Positions 1 to 6,095 of a stretch of 7,019 nucleotides of DNA are shown piece after piece (within the stretch, counting starts at the first letter, position 1; each line of letters opens with the position of its first letter). Source of the stretch: Deltaproteobacteria bacterium (GTDB lineage: Bacteria > Desulfobacterota > Syntrophia > Syntrophales > UBA2210). The stretch lies in assembly GCA_019314085.1 (NCBI GenBank), contig JAFCZZ010000095.1:1-7019 (forward strand), read 5' to 3'. The position numbers and the translations under genes are program-made. The notes beneath the pieces are model-generated. The model was not told the origin of the DNA. It made no database searches and saw only the letters and a list, made by a program, of their open reading frames with translations.

Positions 1-1119
1 CGTCAGGGCCATATCCGCGTCAAACTGCCCCTGCCCCCCCGCCCCCGTGTGGGCCAGGGGGATATAACAGGCCCGCCCGGCTTTTGAGCACAAGGCGATC
101 CCCACGATTTCGGCCCTCACCGCCTCATCCGCCGTCAGCTGCAGATCGAAGGAAAATGTGCCGGCGGCGCGCAGTTCATCCAGGAGGGCGGCAAACTCCT
201 CCGCACTGGTGATCAGACGATAATCCGTCTCCTCCACTTCCTCCTTCTGCCCTTCCTCTCCCAGTCGCGCGACGAGACCGGGAAACTCGAACTCCCTGAA
301 GATCTCCTTCAGTGCCTGGGCATCGGGCTCTCTGAAACGGAGGTCTTCAAGATCGAAGTCAACCGAGGCATCCGTTCGGATGGTCACCAGGTCTTTGCTC
401 ATCCGTGCCTGATCGGCAAAGGCCGTCAACTTTTCGCTCAGGCTTTTCCCCTTGACCTTTCCGGCATTGGCCAGGACCGCCTCAAGGGAACCAAACTGGT
501 TCACCAGCTTGAGTGCCGTCTTTTCACCCACGCCGGGGACACCGGGGACGTTATCCGACGTGTCCCCCGCGAGCCCCAGTATATCGATGACCCGGTCTGG
601 TCCCACGCCAAAGCGGCCCTTGACCCCCTCGATGTCATAGGTGATGTCCTTCATCGTATCCACCATCAAGACATTGTCCGACACGAGCTGCATCAGGTCC
701 TTGTCGCCGGAGGCGATGACCACCCTCATCCCCACCGCCTCGCACCTCTTCGCCAGTGTGCCGATGACATCGTCCGCCTCAATCCCCTGCTCTTCGATCA
801 CCGTGATGGAAAAGCCGCGGACGATATCCTTGATGGGGGAGATCTGGGGGCGGAGGTCATCGGGCATCGCGCTACGGTTCGCCTTGTACTGATCGTACGC
901 CTCGTGCCTGAAGGTGGGGCCCTTCGCGTCAAAGGCGATGGCGATATAGTCCGGCGCCCAGTCGCGGCAGAGCTTCATGAGCATATTGGTAAAACCGTAG
1001 ATCGCGTTGGTGGGAAATCCCCGGGAGGTGGAAAGTCCGCGGATCGCGTAAAACGCTCGGTAGATATAGTTCGTCCCGTCTATGAGAAATACCGAGGGTT
1101 GTGATGCCTTTTCAGTCAT
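1..1119 (-). CDS. polA: DNA polymerase I, N-terminal part (5' nuclease and start of 3'-5' exonuclease-like domain), truncated by window edge
   Basis: DNA polymerase I removes RNA primers and fills gaps in lagging-strand synthesis and repair. Translation from the ATG at 1119 gives 373 residues with no stop before the left edge; family members are about 900 residues, so the polymerase domain lies outside. The 5' nuclease (flap endonuclease) domain fills roughly residues 8-285. It shows the metal-binding acids expected from E. coli Pol I: D14 in FLIDGTN, D64, E114/D116/D117 in GIEADDVIG, D139/D141 in ASGDKDLMQ and D186/D189 in GDTSDNVPGVPGVGEKTA, the last running into the helix-hairpin-helix. 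A linker rich in Glu follows (about 285-298), then the start of the 3'-5' exonuclease-like fold (about 300 on). There the first catalytic motif, DxE in proofreading enzymes, reads D325-L-Q327. The start follows galE by 23 bases with only a weak GGGA ribosome site, so it is probably co-transcribed with galE. Confidence 0.95.
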   Translation of the reverse strand, partial: MTEKASQPSVFLIDGTNYIYRAFYAIRGLSTSRGFPTNAIYGFTNMLMKLCRDWAPDYIAIAFDAKGPTFRHEAYDQYKANRSAMPDDLRPQISPIKDIVRGFSITVIEEQGIEADDVIGTLAKRCEAVGMRVVIASGDKDLMQLVSDNVLMVDTMKDITYDIEGVKGRFGVGPDRVIDILGLAGDTSDNVPGVPGVGEKTALKLVNQFGSLEAVLANAGKVKGKSLSEKLTAFADQARMSKDLVTIRTDASVDFDLEDLRFREPDAQALKEIFREFEFPGLVARLGEEGQKEEVEETDYRLITSAEEFAALLDELRAAGTFSFDLQLTADEAVRAEIVGIALCSKAGRACYIPLAHTGAGGQGQFDADMALT

Positions 1120-1142
1120 GTTCCCGATCTCTGGCACTCTTC

Positions 1143-2159
1143 TTAATATCCGTCAGGGTTGCGGGACTGCCAGCGCCACGCGTCGGCGCACATCTCGGCT
1201 ATACCCCTCTTCGCCGACCACCCCATCTCCCTCTTCGCCTTCGAGGCGTCGGCATAACAGGCCGCGATGTCGCCCGGGCGGCGTTCCACGATCTCATAGG
1301 GTATCTCGCGGCCGGAGGCCTTTTGAAACTCTTCAACAGCTTCAAGGACACTGTATCCCCGACCGGTCCCCAGGTTATAAATAACAATGTCGGGACTCGA
1401 TTCCAACCTCTCCAGGGCCTCCAGGTGCCCGTCCGCCAGGTCCATGATATGGATATAATCCCTGACGCCCGTCCCGTCAGCGGTGGGGTAGTCATTGCCG
1501 AAAATCGAGAGTTTCTCACGTTTGCCGATCGCGACCTGCGTGATATAGGGGAAGAGATTGTTTGGTATGCCGTTTGGATCTTCACCGATCAGGCCGCTGG
1601 AATGGGCCCCCACCGGATTGAAATACCGCAGGAGGGCGATGTCCCACTGCTCCCCGGCAGCGGGTATGTCACAAAGGATCTCCTCGATCATGAGCTTTGA
1701 ACGCCCGTACGGATTGGCGGGTGCCAGGGTAAAGTCCTCCGTGATAGGGACCGTGTGGGGGTCGCCATAGACCGTCGCGGACGAGCTGAAGACGATCTTC
1801 CTGACGCCGTGACGGCGCATCGCCTCGCAGAGATGGAGCGTTCCCGTGACGTTGTTGTGATAGTAACGAAGCGGCATGGCGACGGATTCTCCGACCGCCT
1901 TCAGACCGGCAAAGTGGATCACGGCATCGATCGGGGCGGCTTCAAAGACCCTGTCCAGGGTATCGGCATCCAGCAGGTCCCCCTGATGGAATTCCAGCGA
2001 TCTGCCAGCGATCTGCTGCACCCTTTTGAGCGATTCTTCCTTGCTGTTGGCAAGATTATCGAGGACAACCACGTCATACCCCGCCTCAAGCAATGCCAAG
2101 CAGGTGTGGCTGCCGATATATCCTGCCCCGCCCGTTACCAGTATTCGTGTGTCACGCAT
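1143..2159 (-). CDS. galE: UDP-glucose 4-epimerase
   Basis: This NAD-dependent short-chain dehydrogenase/reductase interconverts UDP-glucose and UDP-galactose in the cytoplasm, feeding the Leloir pathway and galactose supply for surface polysaccharide. The 338-residue product matches the length of E. coli GalE. Visible are the Rossmann motif TGGAGYIGSH (residues 9-18), the SSSATVYG strand with the catalytic Ser at about 126, the YGRSK pair Y151/K155, and the C-terminal GalE signature NPVGAHSSGLIGEDPNGIP. The reading frame is open for 44 more codons upstream to 2291. ATG 2159 is chosen because GGGAGG (2167-2172) sits just before it, the protein then begins directly at the Rossmann strand, and the likely promoter lies inside the extension. 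polA follows in the same direction. No other galactose genes are visible here, so a role in polysaccharide precursor supply is as likely as galactose catabolism (inference). A related 4-epimerase with other sugar specificity cannot be excluded. Confidence 0.95.
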   Translation of the reverse strand: MRDTRILVTGGAGYIGSHTCLALLEAGYDVVVLDNLANSKEESLKRVQQIAGRSLEFHQGDLLDADTLDRVFEAAPIDAVIHFAGLKAVGESVAMPLRYYHNNVTGTLHLCEAMRRHGVRKIVFSSSATVYGDPHTVPITEDFTLAPANPYGRSKLMIEEILCDIPAAGEQWDIALLRYFNPVGAHSSGLIGEDPNGIPNNLFPYITQVAIGKREKLSIFGNDYPTADGTGVRDYIHIMDLADGHLEALERLESSPDIVIYNLGTGRGYSVLEAVEEFQKASGREIPYEIVERRPGDIAACYADASKAKREMGWSAKRGIAEMCADAWRWQSRNPDGY

Positions 2160-2179
2160 TTCCCGGCCTCCCGAGGCGG

Positions 2180-2209
2180 ACAGTAGCACATTTTTGAGGG
2201 ATAAGGCAA
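2180..2209 (-). promoter_or_regulatory. Probable promoter of the galE-polA unit
   Basis: Read on the minus strand, TTGCCT (2209-2204) is followed after 18 bases by TACTGT (2185-2180). TGC stands immediately before the latter, which makes an extended -10 element (TGnTAnnnT). Transcription would begin near 2173, giving a very short leader that starts at the GGGAGG ribosome site of galE. It is back to back with the putative promoter of the lipoprotein gene. Sequence match only. Confidence 0.5.
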
Positions 2210-2263
2210 CGCTGCAAAGGAGACCGTGCCGAGGCAGTTCGGTCCCGCCCTCTCTGTTTCCGG

Positions 2264-2292
2264 TTGACACCCGGAAGATACTGACGTACATC
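2264..2292 (+). promoter_or_regulatory. Possible promoter of the lipoprotein gene
   Basis: A perfect -35 hexamer TTGACA (2264-2269) is followed after 17 bases by TACATC (2287-2292), which matches the -10 consensus at only three positions. The predicted start near 2299 leaves a leader of about 38 nt carrying GGAGG (2321-2325), 11 bases before the ATG. The poor -10 suggests weak or activator-dependent use, if it is real. Confidence 0.4.
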
Positions 2293-2336
2293 TTTCCTTA
2301 AGCAAGGACAAACCGAACAAGGAGGAACGAATCGCC

Positions 2337-3020
2337 ATGAAACGTTTTTTCTCACTCGCCACAGCGGCCGGGGTAGCATGGCTGGTTGTGCCCCTTTTCT
2401 TCTCCTGCGCCCCCATCAATCTTTACACGGTTAACATGGGCTATCTGCCTGCGGAAGGCTTTGCTTCCGCAACCGGCAGGGCAGGAAATCCTCCCATTAT
2501 CGTAGCCGGGTTTACCGATGCAAGACAGATAGAAGACACGATGCTCATAGGCACGGTCGTACTCTCCGACGGAAAGACGATACCGATCCTCCCGAAACAG
2601 CTGAGGCCTGTGGACACGGTTACCGACGGTGTCCGGAAATGCCTGTCCGCGGAGGGATATTCCCTCTCTCCGGAGAGCCCCTCGTGGAACCTGCAGAGCG
2701 ACTCGATCGAGAAAGGGTGGGGTACGGTCCTGATAGGTGGCTCCATTGACCGTCTTGACCTTGTCTGCCACAAGGACGGCATAAAGAAAACCTACCGGAC
2801 GGATGTCAAACTCACGATCGTTTTTGCGGATGTCAAAGGCGCCCGAATAGTTCGCACGATGGAGGCCGCGGCGACCTCCTCGCTGGTACACGTCAGTTTT
2901 TCCGAAGAGATGTTGGGAGAGCAGATAAGCAAGACCCTGACGAAGGCTATCAGACAGGTGTGCTCAGACGGAAAAACGATCCCGCAGATCCTTGAACAGA
3001 TGGCGAAAAAGCAGGGATAG
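2337..3020 (+). CDS. Putative lipoprotein of unknown function, 227 residues
   Basis: I do not recognise a named gene. The first 24 residues form a signal peptide: MKRFF, then a hydrophobic stretch (about 7-22), then FFSC with Cys24 as the likely lipidated residue. The lipobox is imperfect, with Phe at -3 and -2 and Ser at -1. The mature part looks like a compact alpha/beta domain. A strand IIVAGFTDAR (about 54-64) is followed by an amphipathic helix VTDGVRKCLSAEGY, a beta-rich middle with alternating hydrophobics (VLIGGSIDRLDLV, VKLTIVFADVKG), and a C-terminal helix ending in a Lys-rich tail. This order resembles YajG-like and other small envelope lipoproteins that share a TolB-N-like or ABC-auxiliary fold, but that is a pattern impression, not a match. 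It would be anchored in the cell envelope. It starts with a good GGAGG site and appears to be a single-gene unit with the cold-shock gene reading on in the same direction. No clear terminator separates the two. Confidence 0.8.
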   Translation: MKRFFSLATAAGVAWLVVPLFFSCAPINLYTVNMGYLPAEGFASATGRAGNPPIIVAGFTDARQIEDTMLIGTVVLSDGKTIPILPKQLRPVDTVTDGVRKCLSAEGYSLSPESPSWNLQSDSIEKGWGTVLIGGSIDRLDLVCHKDGIKKTYRTDVKLTIVFADVKGARIVRTMEAAATSSLVHVSFSEEMLGEQISKTLTKAIRQVCSDGKTIPQILEQMAKKQG

Positions 3021-3084
3021 GGAAAAAGAGTCCTCTTTTCTCCAAAAAGGAGAGGAAAATCGGCCCAAAACTCAAAAAAAGGGC

Positions 3085-3112
3085 TTGACTTGCCTTAAAA
3101 ATATTATATAGT
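3085..3112 (+). promoter_or_regulatory. Strong sigma-70-type promoter of the cold-shock gene
   Basis: TTGACT (3085-3090, five of six to consensus) and TATAGT (3107-3112, five of six) are separated by 16 bases of AT-rich spacer, with an A-rich stretch upstream (3067-3080). Transcription should start close to 3119, about 170 nt before the start codon. A strong core promoter followed by a long leader is the arrangement known for cspA-type genes. Confidence 0.75.
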
Positions 3113-3133
3113 AAAGTGCAGTGTGTCAAAAAA

Positions 3134-3166
3134 GTATCCTCACTTACAGATAGGGGGGGGGGATAC
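3134..3166 (+). repeat. Hairpin with a run of ten G in the 5' leader
   Basis: GTATCCTC (3134-3141) can pair with GGGGATAC (3159-3166), eight pairs including one U-G, around a 17-nt loop. The descending side includes an uninterrupted run of ten G (3153-3162), so the stem can slide in register. TCACTTACAGA (3140-3150) in the loop region matches the E. coli cold box, as I remember it (TGACGTACAGA), at nine of eleven positions. Confidence 0.5.
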
Positions 3167-3245
3167 GTAAAGTTAGGATTGAGACATTTCAAAGTACGAA
3201 TTTAGACATCTGGATTATCAGGCTTCTGTGTTCTTCTTACATGCA

Positions 3246-3285
3246 GGCGATCCTACTTTAGAAAACCTAGGAAAGGAGGATTGCC
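3246..3285 (+). promoter_or_regulatory. Hairpin sequestering the cold-shock ribosome binding site
   Basis: Bases 3246-3259 pair with 3272-3285: 13 of 14 positions pair, with one G-U (3249/3282) and one A/G mismatch (3255/3276), closing a 12-nt loop. The whole AAAGGAGGA ribosome site lies in the descending strand, and the helix ends three bases before the GTG start. Such a helix would block initiation unless opened by temperature, protein binding or alternative pairing. Confidence 0.65.
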
Positions 3286-3288
3286 ATA

Positions 3289-3489
3289 GTGTCTGAAGGT
3301 ACCGTGAAGTGGTTTAATTCAAGCAAGGGTTTCGGCTTCATCGAAAACGATGAAGGTGGCGATGTATTTGTTCACTACAGCGCTATCCAGAGTGAAGGGT
3401 TCCGGACTTTGGAGGAAAATCAGCGCGTGTCGTTCGATATTGAGCAAGGCGCCAAAGGCCCGTCCGCTACCAACGTCAAGATCGTATAA
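3289..3489 (+). CDS. Cold-shock domain protein (CspA family)
   Basis: This 66-residue single-domain cold-shock protein binds single-stranded RNA and DNA and acts as an RNA chaperone that melts mRNA structure, either in the cold or constitutively. The five-stranded OB fold is complete. It begins [16 protein letters not shown] with RNP1 KGFGFI at residues 13-18, then RNP2 VFVH at 26-29, and ends with the usual [10 protein letters not shown]. The start is GTG, preceded after nine bases by AAGGAGG (3273-3279); no ATG fits the conserved N-terminus. It is a single-gene unit with its own strong promoter, long leader and terminator. Since CspA-type proteins can act on their own leaders (known for E. 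coli CspA), feedback by this protein on the leader helix is a reasonable idea but is not shown. Which csp paralogue it is cannot be told from sequence alone. Confidence 0.97.
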   Translation: MSEGTVKWFNSSKGFGFIENDEGGDVFVHYSAIQSEGFRTLEENQRVSFDIEQGAKGPSATNVKIV

Positions 3490-3504
3490 GTATTAACCTC
3501 AACG

Positions 3505-3549
3505 AAAAAAGGCACCCCAACGTTATCTTCGGGGTGCCTTTTTATTTTT
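3505..3549 (+). terminator. Rho-independent terminator of the cold-shock gene
   Basis: GGCACCCC (3511-3518) and GGGGTGCC (3531-3538) form a perfect 8-bp GC-rich stem with a 12-nt loop. It is followed by TTTTTATTTTT (3539-3549) and preceded by six A (3505-3510), so the stem extends through A-T pairs. It starts 15 bases after the csp stop codon. The A run means it could also act on transcripts from the other strand. Confidence 0.95.
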
Positions 3550-3627
3550 CCCCTGCGTGTCCCCCTCTCTACAAAGGCAGATCCCTTCCGAAGACATGGT
3601 CGCCCGAATCGATAGACCTGTTTTTGC

Positions 3628-3657
3628 TTGACGTGTTCCGCAGATCGACAGTATGTG
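3628..3657 (+). promoter_or_regulatory. Possible promoter of the DUF362 gene
   Basis: TTGACG (3628-3633) followed after 18 bases by TATGTG (3652-3657) is the best sigma-70-like pair between the csp terminator and the next gene. The -35 is five of six and the -10 only three of six. The predicted start near 3664 would leave a leader of about 28 nt. A promoter is expected here because the strong terminator isolates this gene from csp. Confidence 0.35.
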
Positions 3658-3691
3658 TATGGATAGGAACAGAAAATCGGGGGAGGAAAAC

Positions 3692-4801
3692 ATGTCCAGG
3701 GTTACCATCAGAGAGGCCACGTACGACTATGAGACGCTGCGGCCCCTGATCTATGAATCCCTTGAGGCCTTCTGCGGGGCGAGCATCACGCCATCCAGCC
3801 GTGTCATCATAAAACCCAATCTCCTCCGGGCAGCGCCGCCTGAGAGCGCTGTCCTCACCCATCCGCTGATCGTGCGCGCAGTTGCGCAGTATGTCATCGA
3901 CAAGGGGGCGCGGCCGCAGATATCGGACAGCCAGGCCATCGGATCATTCAGCGGCATACTGGCCAAGAGCGGGATCAGGGCCGCCCTCGATGGGCTTGAG
4001 GTGGATATCCGCGAGTTCAAACGGTCCGTCAAGACCGACATCGGTCCGCCCTTCGGAGAAATCGATATCGCCGGGGACGCGGTCGAGGCGGATATCCTGA
4101 TCAATCTCGCCAAACTGAAGACGCACGGCCAAATGCTCCTGACCTGCGGTGTGAAAAACCTGTTCGGCTGCGTCGTGGGCTTCAGAAAACCTGAATGGCA
4201 CATGCGGGCGGGCGTCGATCGGGACCTGTTCGCCCGCCTGATCGTCGGCATCTATCATACGCTGGCGCCGACCGTCACGATCGTGGACGGCATCCTGGCC
4301 CTGGAGGGGGACGGCCCGGGGAAGGGGGGAACCCCTCGGCAGGTGGGATATCTTATCGCGGGGAGGGACGCGGTGGCGGTCGATCGCGTCATCTGTTCCA
4401 TGCTCGGGATCGATCCCCGGGACCTGCCGAGCGACCGGGCATCCGTGGAGATGGGGATCGGGGGGGAAGCCATCGAGATAGACGGAACGGTTCCGCGGAT
4501 AGAGGGGTTCCAATTGCCCGAAAACACACCCCTTACATACGGCCCCCGGAGGCTGCAGTCCGCAGCCAGACGCTGGCTCCTGGAGCGCCCCGTCGTCGAC
4601 GAGACAAAATGCAAGATGTGCGGCGAATGCTTGGAATTCTGCCCGGCGGACGCGATACAGAGTTCGGACGAGAAGATCATCTTTGATTATGAAAAGTGCA
4701 TCAGATGCTACTGCTGCATGGAAATATGCCCCCACGGGGCGTTGCACTCGAAGACCACCCTTCCGGGAAGGCTTCTGGAAAGGATACTGCACAAGGAATA
4801 G
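3692..4801 (+). CDS. DUF362 domain protein with C-terminal 2[4Fe-4S] ferredoxin domain
   Basis: This 369-residue iron-sulfur protein is of unknown exact role. The N-terminal three-quarters (about 1-285) is a DUF362 domain: VIIKPNLLRAAPP (38-50), THPLIVRAV, SDSQAIGSF (78-86) and the signature KLKTHGQ...GVKNLFGC (141-160), then DGILALEGDGPGKGGTP (199-215). The C-terminus carries two bacterial ferredoxin motifs of the CxxCxxCxxxCP type. The first uses C307, C310, C313 and C317; the second uses C336, C339, C342 and C346, with an extra Cys at 341. Together they bind two [4Fe-4S] clusters. Such proteins are common in anaerobes and are presumed to take part in cytoplasmic electron transfer; some DUF362 proteins have been annotated as uncharacterised Fe-S proteins near redox enzymes. 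There is no signal peptide. ATG 3692 is chosen over the in-frame ATG 3653 because GGGGGAGG (3679-3686) ends five bases before it. The gene stands alone and converges with hemA, leaving 10 bases between stop codons and no visible terminator. Confidence 0.92.
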   Translation: MSRVTIREATYDYETLRPLIYESLEAFCGASITPSSRVIIKPNLLRAAPPESAVLTHPLIVRAVAQYVIDKGARPQISDSQAIGSFSGILAKSGIRAALDGLEVDIREFKRSVKTDIGPPFGEIDIAGDAVEADILINLAKLKTHGQMLLTCGVKNLFGCVVGFRKPEWHMRAGVDRDLFARLIVGIYHTLAPTVTIVDGILALEGDGPGKGGTPRQVGYLIAGRDAVAVDRVICSMLGIDPRDLPSDRASVEMGIGGEAIEIDGTVPRIEGFQLPENTPLTYGPRRLQSAARRWLLERPVVDETKCKMCGECLEFCPADAIQSSDEKIIFDYEKCIRCYCCMEICPHGALHSKTTLPGRLLERILHKE

Positions 4802-4811
4802 AGGTGATCCC

Positions 4812-6074
4812 CTACTTCAGTCGGAACAGCTTCTTGATGGCCGCAACATACGGGTCGGCGCCGCCGTTGCGGCTCTCTCTCTTCAGCCCGACAACGGGGT
4901 CGTGGAGGATCTTGTTGACGACGGAATTGACCAGCACCTCTATATTCCCCTGCTCCTCTTCGTCAAGATTCTTCATCCATGAATGAGACTTTTCCATCTC
5001 CCCCTTGACGATCTTTTCAGCCTTCCCCTTGAGGGCCACTATCGTGGGGACGACCTCGAGCGTGGCATACCACCCGGAGAATTTCACAACCTCTTCATCA
5101 ATGATGGCCTGCGCCCTGTGCGCCTCCTCGAGGCGACCCTGTGTATTCTGGTCGACGACCCCCTGGAGATCATCGACATTATACAGATACACATTGTCGA
5201 TCTGTTCCGCGGCGGGATCGATGTCCCTCGGCACCGCCACATCGATCAGGAACAGCAGCCGATTTTTCCGTCTGCGCAGGGCGGATTCGATCATATCGGC
5301 GGATATGATGCAGTCCGGCGAGCCTGTGGAACTGATCACGATATCGACATCCCCCAACTGCTCGTCCAACAGCTCGAACTCGACCGGAAGGCCCTGAAAA
5401 TCATTCGCCAGTCTGACCGCGTTCTCGTACGTGCGGTTGGTGAAGATCATCCGGTCGACGCCGGTGTCCATGAGGTGCCGTGCCGCAAGCTCTGCCATTT
5501 CACCCGCACCGACGAGAAGAGCCCTCTTCCCGTTAAGCGTGCCGAATATTTTTTTGGCAAGTTCGACCGCAGCAAAGCTGACGGAAACGGCATTGTTCGC
5601 TATGGCGGTCTCGGTCCGCACCCGCTTGGCCACCCGGAAGGCATGGTGGAGCAGCTTATTCAGTATGACGCCGGAGGCTTTCTGCTTCACACAGAGGCGA
5701 TAGGCATCCTTGACCTGCCCCAGGATCTGCGGTTCCCCCATCACCATCGAATCGAGGCTCGACGCGACCCTGAAGAGGTGGCGCACCGCCTCCTCATCGC
5801 GGTACACATAGAGGCATCTGTTCATCTCCCCGGGGGAGAGGTTCCCGTGCGCGGTGATAAAGGCCTTCAAACCCTCCACGCCCGCATCCGTCCCTTCCAT
5901 GTTTACCAGCACCTCAACCCGGTTGCAGGTGGAAAGATACAGCGCCTCTCCGACCTGCGGGATCTTCTTCAGTTCCTCGAAGGGTTTCCCCTCCTCCCCG
6001 CACGATATGGACAGGCGTTCCCTGATACTCAGGGGGGCGCTTCGGTGATTTATTCCCAGGAGAGCTATACTCAT
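4812..6074 (-). CDS. hemA: Glutamyl-tRNA reductase
   Basis: HemA reduces glutamyl-tRNA(Glu) with NADPH to glutamate-1-semialdehyde, the first committed step of tetrapyrrole synthesis by the C5 route, in the cytoplasm. The product is 420 residues, close to the E. coli enzyme. The catalytic domain shows GINHRSAPLSIRERL (7-21) and the nucleophile Cys50 in LSTCNRVE. Next comes MGEPQILGQVKDAY (112-125), then the NADPH-binding domain with LVGAGEMAELAARHL (187-201) and TNRT. The C-terminal dimerisation helices (about 310-420) are complete. ATG 6074 gives the canonical N-terminus MSIALLGINH, with a weak GGGA just ahead. A GTG at 6092 in the same frame would add six residues and leave 3 bases to the upstream gene, but has no ribosome site. 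It lies 21 bases downstream of ccsA on the same strand, so the two are surely co-transcribed. Linking haem precursor synthesis with haem delivery is a common arrangement in deltaproteobacteria. Confidence 0.96.
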   Translation of the reverse strand: MSIALLGINHRSAPLSIRERLSISCGEEGKPFEELKKIPQVGEALYLSTCNRVEVLVNMEGTDAGVEGLKAFITAHGNLSPGEMNRCLYVYRDEEAVRHLFRVASSLDSMVMGEPQILGQVKDAYRLCVKQKASGVILNKLLHHAFRVAKRVRTETAIANNAVSVSFAAVELAKKIFGTLNGKRALLVGAGEMAELAARHLMDTGVDRMIFTNRTYENAVRLANDFQGLPVEFELLDEQLGDVDIVISSTGSPDCIISADMIESALRRRKNRLLFLIDVAVPRDIDPAAEQIDNVYLYNVDDLQGVVDQNTQGRLEEAHRAQAIIDEEVVKFSGWYATLEVVPTIVALKGKAEKIVKGEMEKSHSWMKNLDEEEQGNIEVLVNSVVNKILHDPVVGLKRESRNGGADPYVAAIKKLFRLK

Positions 6075-6095
6075 AGTTCCCGCATCCCGCACCGA

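Larger units (their letters stand above)
3119..3288 (+). promoter_or_regulatory. Long 5' leader of the cold-shock mRNA, candidate structured regulator
   Basis: About 170 nt of untranslated leader lie between the predicted transcription start and the GTG. E. coli cspA has a leader of similar length that folds differently at low and high temperature (established knowledge). Visible elements are, first, a 5' hairpin (3134-3141 with 3159-3166) whose loop side contains a run of ten G. Second comes a Shine-Dalgarno look-alike AAAGTTAGGATTG at 3169-3181. Third is an anti-Shine-Dalgarno strand at 3246-3259, and last the real ribosome site AAAGGAGGA at 3272-3280. The anti-Shine-Dalgarno strand can pair with either purine-rich segment, but not both. 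No open reading frame of note is present. Thermal regulation is inference. Confidence 0.6.

Noticed and set aside
2160..2291. A 44-residue N-terminal extension of GalE
   Set aside because: The frame is open, but GGGAGG precedes ATG 2159, the enzyme then has the standard 338 residues, and the extension overlaps the likely galE promoter.
2282..2292. Second cold-box-like sequence, TGACGTACATC
   Set aside because: It overlaps the proposed -10 element of the lipoprotein gene and would not be in the transcript; it probably occurs by chance.
3021..3060. Possible terminator after the lipoprotein gene
   Set aside because: AAAAGA/TCTTTT and CTCC/GGAG can form small stems, but they are AT-rich or only 4 bp and have no T-run after them, so I do not call a terminator.
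3179..3208. Short upstream reading frame (TTG start, nine codons) in the csp leader
   Set aside because: The purine-rich segment is too close to the TTG to serve as a ribosome site, and the frame is very short. The segment is better explained as a pairing partner.
4195..4686. Alternative 163-codon plus-strand frame inside the DUF362 gene
   Set aside because: It overlaps a gene with clear DUF362 and ferredoxin motifs, and has the Gly/Arg-rich composition of a frame-shifted GC-rich gene.
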